NCBI GenBank assembly: GCA_003558575.1 | Contig: PWPY01000022.1 | Location: 1 to 5,572 of the forward strand | Length of the DNA stretch: 5,572 nucleotides | Direction of reading: 5' to 3' | Origin: Desulfonatronovibrio sp. | Lineage (GTDB): Bacteria > Desulfobacterota > Desulfovibrionia > Desulfovibrionales > Desulfonatronovibrionaceae | Shown here: positions 1-5,491 of the stretch, in pieces | Numbering within the stretch: position 1 is the stretch's first letter | Layout: every line of letters begins with the position of its first letter | Position numbers and translations under genes: made by a program | The notes under the pieces: generated by a model | What the model saw: only the letters and a program-made list of their open reading frames with translations | What the model was told of the DNA's origin: nothing | The model's database searches: none

Positions 1-1
1 C

Positions 2-835
2 TGCTGGTTAGTCATGGGCAGTGAAGGACGCAAAGAACAGACATTCAGGACAGATCAGGACAATGCCTTGGTATATCAGGACCCCAAAAATGAACAGGAA
101 GCTCAGGCAGCCGCAGAATATTTTAAGAAATTCGGCCAAGAGGCCATAAACCACTTAGTAAAATGCGGCTATCCCCTCTGCAAAGGGGGGAATATGGCTT
201 CCAACCCTAAATGGTGTCAGCCTTTATCTGTATGGAAAAAATATTTCCACAACTGGATAAGTGTGCCTGAACCTGAAGAAGTTCTTAACTCTACAATATT
301 TTTTGATTTCCGTCCTGCTTATGGACATCTGGAACTGGGTTTTAAGCTTAGAGACTATCTGAATATCCTGGTCAGGGGAAAAGATATGTTCCTGCGTTAC
401 CTTGCCCAGGACTGTTTCCGAACCAAACCGCCCATCAGTTTTTTCAAAAATTTTCTGGTGGAACGTGATGGAGAACACAAAAACAGATTGGACATAAAGG
501 CCAGAGGGCTGGTTCCATTCTGGGATTTTGCCAGAGTCATGGCTCTGCGCAATGGCATTGATGAAACCAATACCTTGGGACGCATGGAGCAGCTTAGAAA
601 AGGCGGGCACATGCCTGAAGACCTCTTTAAAAAAGCCAGAGAATCATACGAATTTCAGATGCAGCTAAGGTTTCTCAATCAGCTGAGTCTCATGGAAGCA
701 GGAGAAGAGCCGCATAACTATATCAACCCGGCAGAACTGAGCGATCTGGAAAAACAAACCCTCAAAGGTGCATTTTCCATAATCTCAAACCTTCAGAGTT
801 TTTTGAAGGAAACATTCAAGCTTAACCTGGCATAA
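2..835 (+). CDS. DUF294-type putative nucleotidyltransferase, C-terminal part (5' end outside window)
   Basis: The reading frame is open to the left edge (codons from base 2 read C-W-L-V before the ATG at 14), and that ATG lies inside the conserved nucleotidyltransferase core, so the true start is upstream. Numbering from the ATG at 14, the core has G2-S-E-G-R-K-E-Q, then T13-D-Q-D16 with the two metal-binding aspartates, a CPLCxGG-like stretch near 53-59, and a third acidic candidate D98 in IFFDFR. The helical substrate-binding DUF294_C-like domain covers about 138-273. This is the GlnD-like polymerase-beta fold family. Full-length relatives are roughly 600 residues and carry a cyclic-nucleotide-binding domain and two CBS domains before this region; these would lie outside the window. 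The target of nucleotide transfer is unknown. The gene ends 2 nt before the exonuclease start, implying one operon and probable translational coupling. The family call is secure; the function is not. Confidence 0.9.
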   Translation, partial: CWLVMGSEGRKEQTFRTDQDNALVYQDPKNEQEAQAAAEYFKKFGQEAINHLVKCGYPLCKGGNMASNPKWCQPLSVWKKYFHNWISVPEPEEVLNSTIFFDFRPAYGHLELGFKLRDYLNILVRGKDMFLRYLAQDCFRTKPPISFFKNFLVERDGEHKNRLDIKARGLVPFWDFARVMALRNGIDETNTLGRMEQLRKGGHMPEDLFKKARESYEFQMQLRFLNQLSLMEAGEEPHNYINPAELSDLEKQTLKGAFSIISNLQSFLKETFKLNLA

Positions 836-837
836 CC

Positions 838-1584
838 ATGACGAGCAGCACTTTATCATCAAATTTCTTTCTAGGCATATGGCCTTCTGATTTATTCAGG
901 GGAAAGTCTGAACATCCGGTCCTGGCTGAAAGCAAAAAACATTTCAGTAAATTCAATCAGGATTTGCCCTTGGAAGAATACGATTTTGTGGTTCTGGATA
1001 CTGAACTCACCGGACTCAATGAAAAAACAGACGAAATTGTATCCATTGGTGCTATCCGCATCAAAAACCTGCGCATAAATCTCCAGGATAATTTTTACTC
1101 AAACATCTGTCCGTGCCAGGAAATGCCTAAGTTCAGTACTCTGATTCACCGCATAACTCCCATGCTTGCAAAAAAATCTCCACCCATTGCTGAAATATTG
1201 CCGGATTTTCTGGACTATTGCGGCAACAGCCTGATTATCGGACATAATATTGGAATGGATATGGCCTTTATCAACAGGGCATTAAAGGAAAATCTAAGGG
1301 GAATTCTTTACAACCCCTGCCTTGATACGATGCGCATGGCCAAAATCTATAGAGAAGAGCAATGGATAAATTATTATGATCGTTACAACCTTAATGTTTC
1401 CTACAATCTCAAAAGTTTAAGCCAGGAATACGGTCTTCCGGCCTTTCCTGAACACAATGCTCTCAATGACGCCATCCAGACAGCTTATCTTTTTATCTAT
1501 CTGATTCACAAACTCAGAGATGGCAATATCAAGACACTTAAAGATTTATACATGGCCGGTAGAAGCTGGCGCTGGATGTTCTAG
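838..1584 (+). CDS. DEDDh-family 3'-5' exonuclease (DNA polymerase III epsilon-like)
   Basis: A 248-residue protein with all three exonuclease motifs of the DnaQ/RNase T superfamily. Exo I is LDTELTGL with D54 and E56, Exo II is GHNIGMD with D141, and Exo III is HNALND with H206 and D211; the histidine spacing makes it DEDDh. These residues bind two metal ions for 3'-5' phosphodiester hydrolysis. The first 45 or so residues precede the exonuclease fold and carry no motif I recognise. It lacks the polymerase-interaction tail of replicative epsilon and sits in a transport operon, so it is unlikely to be the replicative proofreader. The start is the ATG 2 nt after the preceding stop. No good Shine-Dalgarno is visible, which fits translational coupling. 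Likely substrates are short oligonucleotides, RNA ends or nucleotidylated molecules; nothing here decides between them. Exonucleases of this type recur next to DUF294 and DUF4212/symporter genes, as I recall. Confidence 0.9.
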   Translation: MTSSTLSSNFFLGIWPSDLFRGKSEHPVLAESKKHFSKFNQDLPLEEYDFVVLDTELTGLNEKTDEIVSIGAIRIKNLRINLQDNFYSNICPCQEMPKFSTLIHRITPMLAKKSPPIAEILPDFLDYCGNSLIIGHNIGMDMAFINRALKENLRGILYNPCLDTMRMAKIYREEQWINYYDRYNLNVSYNLKSLSQEYGLPAFPEHNALNDAIQTAYLFIYLIHKLRDGNIKTLKDLYMAGRSWRWMF

Positions 1585-1608
1585 TCAGTCAGCTGACAAT
1601 AACACAAC

Positions 1609-1615
1609 AGGAGGG
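1609..1615 (+). promoter_or_regulatory. Shine-Dalgarno site fixing the start of the DUF4212 gene
   Basis: AGGAGGG lies 6 nt before the ATG at 1622. The frame is also open upstream to an ATG at 1520, but that extension runs inside the exonuclease gene and reads as low-complexity non-family sequence, so this ribosome binding site decides for 1622. Confidence 0.85.
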
Positions 1616-1621
1616 TTAACC

Positions 1622-1879
1622 ATGAAGAAGAAGAGCTTTCAGGAGTACTGGGCCAAAAACATCAGATTGATTGCCATTTTGCTCATTATATGGGCAGTGG
1701 TATCGTATGGATTTGGAATTATCTTTGTCAAACCTCTAAACGCCATCTGGATGGGAGGATTTCCTCTGGGATTCTGGTTTGCGCAACAGGGGTCCATTTA
1801 CGTATTTGTTCTTCTGATCTTTGCTTACTGCTTCCTGATGAACAGGATGGACCGGGAATACGATGTTGATGAAAAATAA
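1622..1879 (+). CDS. DUF4212 family sodium:solute symporter small subunit
   Basis: An 85-residue membrane protein matching the small-subunit family found next to VC_2705-type sodium symporters (usual length about 80-90). A short basic amphipathic N-terminus with YWAKN is followed by a first membrane segment at about 14-36. A connecting loop with GGFPLGFWFAQQGS (45-58), the most conserved block of the family, leads to a second segment at about 50-73, and the tail has MDREYDVDE. Both termini are probably cytoplasmic. It presumably assembles with the large subunit whose gene starts 51 nt downstream and may be needed for its stability or activity; a direct biochemical role has not been established to my knowledge. 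The start follows a strong ribosome binding site and gives family length. The family tends to occur in bacteria from marine or otherwise saline habitats. Confidence 0.93.
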   Translation: MKKKSFQEYWAKNIRLIAILLIIWAVVSYGFGIIFVKPLNAIWMGGFPLGFWFAQQGSIYVFVLLIFAYCFLMNRMDREYDVDEK

Positions 1880-1930
1880 AAGACAAGCAGATAATTCTTA
1901 ATTGCGATCAACTTTCTGGAGGAATGTACT

Positions 1931-3706
1931 ATGTCTATTTTAGCCTGGACCTATATAATGGTCATAATAACTTTTGGACTTTACCTGTTCATTGCCTGGC
2001 GTTCCAGGGTTAAGGAAACCAAAGGGTTTTATATCGCAGGAGCAAACGTTCCTCCTCTGGCCAATGGCATGGCCACTGCAGCAGACTGGATGAGTGCTGC
2101 GTCATTTATTTCCATGGCTGGTATGATTTCCTTTATGGGTTACAGCGGAGCTGTTTACCTTATGGGATGGACCGGAGGATATGTTTTGCTGGCCCTGCTT
2201 CTTGCTCCTTATCTTCGCAAATTCGGAAAATTTACAGTGCCTGACTTTGTAGGTGACAGGTATTATTCATCTACAGCGAGAGTTGTTGCTCTTATATGTG
2301 CAATATTTGTCTCACTGACTTATGTTGCTGGACAGATGCGCGGCGTTGGAATTGTTTTTGGCCGCTTTCTCGAGGTTGATGTAAACACTGGAGTCATCAT
2401 CGGTATGGCCATTGTGTTCTTTTACGCCTCCCTTGGTGGCATGAAAGGCATTACCTATACCCAGGTTGCCCAGTACTGTGTTCTCATAGTTGCTTTTATA
2501 ATCTGTGCTGCAGCCATTTCCTTGAAAATAACCGGCATCGCTATACCGCAAATGGGCTTTGGGTCAACAATCATTGAAGGTGACAGTGCTGGCAAGTATG
2601 TTCTCCAGGCTTTGGACGGTATCCATCACGATCTGGGATTTTCAGAATATACTTCTGCTTTTGGTCCAGATGATATCGGCATGCTCTCAGTCATATGCAT
2701 AACCTTGGCTTTGATGGTTGGTACAGCCGGACTGCCTCACGTTATAATCCGCTTCTACACTGTTCCAAGCGTTAAAGCAGCAAGATTAAGTGCTGGTTAT
2801 GCACTGTTCTTCATTGCTCTGCTCTACACAACTGCCCCTACAATGGCGGCCTTTGCCAGATATAACATGATAGATACAGTCAATGATGTGCATTATGCCC
2901 AGGCCCCATCATGGTTTAAAAACTGGGAACAGACAGGTCTTGTTGCCTGGGTTGACAAAGACGGAGATGGAATAATTCGTTACCGCAGCGGAGATCCCTT
3001 CCAGGGAGCACCACAATTCACGGGAGAAGTGGGCGAACATGGCCAGAGGCTTGTTTCCAACCCAGTTTCAGACAATGATAATGAACTCTACATTGACAGG
3101 GATATTATAGTTCTGGCCAGCCCGGAAATGGCCAATCTGTCTCCCTGGATGATAGGACTGATGGCCGCCGGAGGTCTGGCTGCTGCCCTGTCAACAGCAT
3201 CTGGACTCTTGATAGTTATTTCTTCATCCGTGTCCCATGACCTGTATTATCGAATCATTAACCGCCAGGCCACAGAAAAACAGAGAATGCTTGTGGGAAG
3301 AGTAATGGTGGGAATTGGAGTCTTATGTGCTGGATACTTAGGAATAAATCCGCCCGGATTTGTGGCTCAGGTGGTTGCCTTTGCCTTTGGACTGGCAGCC
3401 TCGTCCTTCTTCCCTGTTATTATACTGGGCATCTTTACCAAATGGGTCAACCGTGAAGGCGCTATAGCCGGTATGATCAGCGGCATCGGATTCACTCTTT
3501 TCTATATCCTTCAAACCAGATTCTTCGGAGTTGACCCCTGGTTCTTCGGCATCACTGCAGAAGGTATAGGAACCATAGGCATGCTCATCAACTTTGCTGT
3601 TACCATGACTGTTTCCAAGTTCACAAAGGCTCCTCCGGCTGAGATTCAGGAGCTGGTTGAAAACGTCCGCTCACCAAGAGGAGCTGGAGCAGCAATTGAC
3701 CATTAA
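1931..3706 (+). CDS. Sodium:solute symporter large subunit, VC_2705-like (ActP/PutP superfamily)
   Basis: A 591-residue inner-membrane transporter of the SSS family (LeuT-type fold, about 13 helices, N-terminus outside). The first helix is about 5-24. The second carries GMATAADWMSAASF with D52, at the position of the Na+-linked Asp55 of PutP. The helix at 405-430 carries AALSTASG with S421 and T422, matching the Ser340/Thr341 Na2-site pair of PutP. SSSVSHDLYY follows on the cytoplasmic side. It is longer than PutP (about 500), mainly from a hydrophilic segment at about 205-240 and a predicted periplasmic loop at about 310-400 containing DKDGDG (342-347). Substrate is not readable from sequence; relatives are annotated as cation/acetate symporters, so a small monocarboxylate is a reasonable guess. 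The start has GGAGGA at 1918-1923, 7 nt upstream. It is the last gene of its operon, ahead of the terminator at 3749. Confidence 0.93.
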   Translation: MSILAWTYIMVIITFGLYLFIAWRSRVKETKGFYIAGANVPPLANGMATAADWMSAASFISMAGMISFMGYSGAVYLMGWTGGYVLLALLLAPYLRKFGKFTVPDFVGDRYYSSTARVVALICAIFVSLTYVAGQMRGVGIVFGRFLEVDVNTGVIIGMAIVFFYASLGGMKGITYTQVAQYCVLIVAFIICAAAISLKITGIAIPQMGFGSTIIEGDSAGKYVLQALDGIHHDLGFSEYTSAFGPDDIGMLSVICITLALMVGTAGLPHVIIRFYTVPSVKAARLSAGYALFFIALLYTTAPTMAAFARYNMIDTVNDVHYAQAPSWFKNWEQTGLVAWVDKDGDGIIRYRSGDPFQGAPQFTGEVGEHGQRLVSNPVSDNDNELYIDRDIIVLASPEMANLSPWMIGLMAAGGLAAALSTASGLLIVISSSVSHDLYYRIINRQATEKQRMLVGRVMVGIGVLCAGYLGINPPGFVAQVVAFAFGLAASSFFPVIILGIFTKWVNREGAIAGMISGIGFTLFYILQTRFFGVDPWFFGITAEGIGTIGMLINFAVTMTVSKFTKAPPAEIQELVENVRSPRGAGAAIDH

Positions 3707-3710
3707 AAAA

Positions 3711-3740
3711 CAGACATGACTGCCATCTGATAAATGTCTG
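3711..3740 (+). repeat. Inverted repeat just after the symporter stop
   Basis: CAGACAT at 3711-3717 is exactly complementary to ATGTCTG at 3734-3740, with a 16-nt loop. It begins 4 nt after the symporter stop and precedes the terminator hairpin. There is no T-run, so it is not a terminator itself. It may be an mRNA 3'-end structure or a chance match. Confidence 0.35.
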
Positions 3741-3748
3741 CACCTCCT

Positions 3749-3796
3749 GAGAAACCGCGGTTGTATTTATACTGTACAACTGCGGTTTCTTATTTT
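3749..3796 (+). terminator. Intrinsic terminator of the symporter operon
   Basis: The arms 3750-3765 and 3775-3790 form a 16-bp stem with a single G-U wobble (3759/3781), closing a 9-nt loop and followed by TATTTT. The base of the stem is GAAACCGC/GCGGTTTC. The T-rich tail lies on the + side only, so it acts on transcription from unit 1 and separates it from the CBS-glutaredoxin-FTR unit. Confidence 0.87.
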
Positions 3797-3818
3797 AGGA
3801 ATAATCCGAGGCCATGCA

Positions 3819-3847
3819 TTGATTAAGTTTGTATTTTAAACTATTTT
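3819..3847 (+). promoter_or_regulatory. Candidate sigma-70 promoter for the CBS-glutaredoxin-FTR unit
   Basis: TTGATT at 3819-3824 and TATTTT at 3842-3847 are 17 nt apart, in an AT-rich stretch after the upstream terminator and about 70 nt before the CBS gene start. TATAAC at 3848-3853 is an alternative -10. Matches of this quality are common by chance in AT-rich DNA. The stronger argument is that a promoter must lie between the terminator and 3916. Confidence 0.35.
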
Positions 3848-3870
3848 TATAACCATTCACTTTTTCAGAT

Positions 3871-3890
3871 TTAACTTAACTAACTGTTAA
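3871..3890. promoter_or_regulatory. Possible operator: TTAAC-N10-GTTAA inverted repeat
   Basis: TTAAC at 3871-3875 and GTTAA at 3886-3890 are inverted around a 10-nt centre that contains a second TTAAC (3876-3880). The repeat lies between the candidate -10 region and the ribosome binding site of the CBS gene, where a repressor or anti-activator could act. It is AT-rich and short, so chance occurrence is quite possible. Confidence 0.22.
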
Positions 3891-3915
3891 ATAGTAAAAT
3901 CAAGGAGGAATTATA

Positions 3916-4581
3916 ATGCTGATTAAAGACTGGATGAGTAAAGAGATCACTACTGTGACCACAGATACATCTATGCTCAAGGCCTCCAAAATTTTTAAAG
4001 ACAATAATTTCCGCCGTCTGCCTGTAATTGATAAGGACGGAAAGCTGGTGGGAATTGTTACTGACAGGGATATCAAGGATGCGTCGCCTTCAAAGGCCAC
4101 CACCCTTGATGTACATGAACTTTATTATCTCTTGTCGGAAATTAAGATAAAAGACATCATGACTGCTAATCCCTTTACCATAAACGTTGAAGACAGTTTA
4201 GAAAAAGCAGCCATAAGAATGCTCGAGAAGAAAGTTGAGGGTCTGCCTGTTGTCAGTGAAAACAACGAGGTCGTGGGAATTATTACTGAAACAGACATTT
4301 TCAAAGCCTTGGTAAACATTACAGGCGCGTTTCAGGGAGGCATCAAGATAGGCATCAGGCTCTCAAGTGAACCAGGAACCTTAAAGCCTGCTTTAGATAT
4401 CTTAAGAACCCATGGTGCAAGGGTCATAAGCGTTCTCACTTCACAGGACCAGAAAGACCACAGCTCCAGAGATGTCTACATGAGAATTCATGACATGGAT
4501 CGCTCAGAGGAAAAAAAGCTCAAATCACAGATGGATCTCAAATTCAATATTCTCTTCTGGATCAGAGACAACCTTAAATAA
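3916..4581 (+). CDS. Tandem CBS plus ACT domain protein, AcuB-like
   Basis: A 221-residue soluble protein. CBS domain 1 spans about 1-57, opening with IKDWMSKEITTVTTDT and closing with GIVTDRDI; T49 and D52 are the usual ribose-contact pair. CBS domain 2 spans about 77-133, with DIMTANPFTIN and GIITETDI (T124, D127). An ACT-like domain covers about 142-221, with RLSSEPGTLKPALDIL as its ligand-loop and first helix. This order and length match the AcuB family (acetoin utilization, about 210-220 residues). CBS pairs bind AMP, ATP or related nucleotides and ACT domains bind small ligands, often amino acids; the actual ligands and partner are unknown here. The start has AAGGAGG at 3902-3908, 7 nt upstream. 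It is first in its operon, with the glutaredoxin gene 14 nt behind its stop. No acuA or acuC relative is visible, so an acetoin role is not implied. Confidence 0.9.
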   Translation: MLIKDWMSKEITTVTTDTSMLKASKIFKDNNFRRLPVIDKDGKLVGIVTDRDIKDASPSKATTLDVHELYYLLSEIKIKDIMTANPFTINVEDSLEKAAIRMLEKKVEGLPVVSENNEVVGIITETDIFKALVNITGAFQGGIKIGIRLSSEPGTLKPALDILRTHGARVISVLTSQDQKDHSSRDVYMRIHDMDRSEEKKLKSQMDLKFNILFWIRDNLK

Positions 4582-4595
4582 GTGGGGATTTTAAC

Positions 4596-4853
4596 ATGGC
4601 CAAAAATATTTTTATTTACGCTCTAAGTACATGTATTCATTGTAAAAATACAAAGAATTTTCTGGACAAGAAAAACATTGAATATGATTTTGTCAATGTG
4701 GACAAACTAACTGGTGATGAAAAAGAAAAAGCCGTAAATGAAGTGAAAAAGCATAACCCAAAAGTTTCATTTCCTACTATTGTCGTTAACGATGGTGAAA
4801 AAGTTATTGTCGGACTCAAGGAAGATGAGATACTTGAGGCATGCCAGAAATGA
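4596..4853 (+). CDS. Glutaredoxin-like dithiol protein (CIHC active site)
   Basis: An 85-residue thioredoxin-fold protein of glutaredoxin size. Strand 1 NIFIYALST leads to the redox motif C13-I-H-C16 at the start of helix 1. The conserved cis-proline block VSFPT has P60, and GLKEDEI near the C-terminus matches the last-helix GFxxxEI pattern of the family. Two cysteines make a dithiol mechanism likely. CIHC differs from the CPYC of classical glutaredoxins and resembles glutaredoxin-like proteins of anaerobes. No signal peptide is seen, so it acts in the cytoplasm. The spacer before the ATG holds only GTGGGG at 4582-4587, a modest ribosome binding site. The stop codon overlaps the start region of the FTR catalytic subunit, which is probably its reductant in place of glutathione. 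Proteins or peroxidases reduced by it cannot be named from here. Confidence 0.92.
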   Translation: MAKNIFIYALSTCIHCKNTKNFLDKKNIEYDFVNVDKLTGDEKEKAVNEVKKHNPKVSFPTIVVNDGEKVIVGLKEDEILEACQK

Positions 4854-5182
4854 CACCTGAAAAACTATATGAATCTTTAAAAAAGATACAGGAACCCAAA
4901 GGGTATTTTTTCAACAGGGATCAAGAATTCGTTATGGATCTTATGCAAAGCCTGCTGGACAATAAAAACACCTATGGCTACATGGTATGTCCGTGCCGCC
5001 TTGCTTCAGGCAACCAGAGCGACGACAAGGACATCATCTGTCCTTGTGAGTACAGAGAAGCAGATGTTCAGGAGTATGGGAGCTGTTACTGCGGGTTGTA
5101 TGTTTCAAAAGAGTGGAATGAAGACAAAATCCCCCATGAGTATGTGCCGGAAAGAAGACCACCTGAGAAAATTAAATTTTAA
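4850..5182 (+). CDS. Ferredoxin:thioredoxin reductase catalytic (beta) subunit
   Basis: A 110-residue protein with the six conserved cysteines of FTR. The motifs are C47-P-C49, C64-P-C66 and C79-Y-C81. By the cyanobacterial enzyme, C47, C64, C66 and C79 would hold the [4Fe-4S] cluster and C49-C81 the redox disulfide, which ferredoxin reduces one electron at a time. The middle residue of the third motif is Tyr (80) where plant and cyanobacterial FTR have His. The C-terminal block SKEWNEDKIPHEYVPERRPPE is typical of the stand-alone bacterial form. I chose ATG 4850 because it overlaps the glutaredoxin stop as ATGA and has GAGG (4836-4839) 10 nt upstream; ATG 4841 is in frame, adds Met-Pro-Glu, and has that GAGG too close. 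No variable (alpha) subunit is nearby, as expected outside photosynthetic lineages. The product most likely reduces the co-encoded glutaredoxin. Confidence 0.93.
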   Translation: MTPEKLYESLKKIQEPKGYFFNRDQEFVMDLMQSLLDNKNTYGYMVCPCRLASGNQSDDKDIICPCEYREADVQEYGSCYCGLYVSKEWNEDKIPHEYVPERRPPEKIKF

Positions 5183-5252
5183 TACATGTTCTTCTTCTAA
5201 GTAACTTGAAGCGTATTGGCAATAAAATCAGGACTTTACGGTTTTGCCATAC

Positions 5253-5289
5253 AGATTGCTTCGGTCGCTTAGGCTCCCTCGCAATGACA
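5253..5289 (-). repeat. Dispersed palindromic repeat unit, copy 1 (minus orientation)
   Basis: It begins AGATTGCTTCG and ends CTCGCAATGACA. Read on the minus strand it has the TGTCATTGCGAG ... CGAAGCAATCT layout that I know from widespread intergenic repeats of bacteria. Its right end pairs exactly over 12 bp with 5323-5334, and its left end over 11 bp with 5421-5431, so it is the inverted partner of the copies to its right. Confidence 0.7.
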
Positions 5290-5308
5290 GGTTTTGAGCA
5301 ACCACATC

Positions 5309-5322
5309 CCTGACAGCTCAGG
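5309..5322. repeat. Small hairpin between the inverted repeat units
   Basis: CCTGA at 5309-5313 pairs with TCAGG at 5318-5322 around a CAGC loop, at the centre-right of the spacer separating copy 1 from the next unit. A transcript would stack this hairpin inside the larger 12-bp stem. Confidence 0.4.
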
Positions 5323-5338
5323 TGTCATTGCGAGCGAG
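5323..5338 (+). repeat. Palindromic repeat unit, copy 2, left half (plus orientation)
   Basis: TGTCATTGCGAGCGAG is the left half of the same repeat seen inverted at 5253-5289. The unit breaks off after 5338. Its expected right half, ending CGAAGCAATCT, appears only at 5421-5431, which suggests that foreign sequence has split it. Confidence 0.6.
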
Positions 5339-5389
5339 TCTTTTTACCTCGTTGAATACACGCAGTGTAGGCGCAGCCAATCAACCGGG

Positions 5390-5431
5390 GCGAGCGCGGC
5401 AATCCTTGTTGCGAGCAAAGCGAAGCAATCT
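5390..5431 (+). repeat. Palindromic repeat units, two degenerate right-hand copies
   Basis: Two related blocks lie in tandem. GCGAGCGCGGCAATC is at 5390-5404. TTGCGAGC followed by AAAGCGAAGCAATCT is at 5409-5431. The second shares TTGCGAGC with copy 2 (5328-5335) and its last 11 bases are the exact reverse complement of the start of copy 1. Confidence 0.55.
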
Positions 5432-5465
5432 CAGCTTGAGGCAAATTAAAAATTACTTAGAGGTT

Positions 5466-5491
5466 TGGACCCGGGCCGCCCGGGTGCGACG
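5466..5491. repeat. GC-rich palindrome, TGGACCC...GGGTGCGACG type
   Basis: ACCCGGGC at 5469-5476 and GCCCGGGT at 5478-5485 are perfect inverted arms around a single central C. The flanks TGG and GCGACG resemble those of the repeat at 5516-5543, so the two look like diverged members of one REP-like family in the same orientation. Confidence 0.6.

Noticed and set aside
224..612. Two minus-strand open frames within the nucleotidyltransferase gene
   Set aside because: They lie opposite a well-conserved coding region, lack ribosome binding sites and resemble no family I know.
1588..1597. Perfect 10-bp palindrome GTCAGCTGAC after the exonuclease stop
   Set aside because: Too short to form a stable hairpin or count as an operator, and it lies inside an operon with a ribosome binding site close behind.
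1520..1621. In-frame extension that would add 34 residues to the N-terminus of the DUF4212 protein
   Set aside because: It overlaps the exonuclease gene, has no family-like sequence, and the strong ribosome binding site at 1609-1615 serves the ATG at 1622.
2312..2551. Minus-strand open frame within the symporter gene
   Set aside because: Antisense shadow of conserved membrane-helix coding sequence with no start signals.
3900..4319. Two minus-strand open frames opposite the CBS-ACT gene
   Set aside because: Mirror of the repetitive CBS coding pattern, with low-complexity Ser/Thr/Ile composition.
4637..4819. Minus-strand open frame opposite the glutaredoxin gene
   Set aside because: Ser/Phe-rich antisense shadow of a clear glutaredoxin.
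4841..4849. Upstream ATG as the FTR start
   Set aside because: Possible, but its GAGG lies only 1 nt away, whereas ATG 4850 has workable spacing and the typical ATGA overlap; the difference is three residues.
4974..5204. Second + strand frame overlapping the FTR gene
   Set aside because: The FTR frame explains this region with all six catalytic cysteines; the other frame has no ribosome binding site or recognisable domain.
5253..5431. CRISPR array
   Set aside because: The copies differ in orientation, length and spacing and are degenerate; there are no regular direct repeats and no cas gene.
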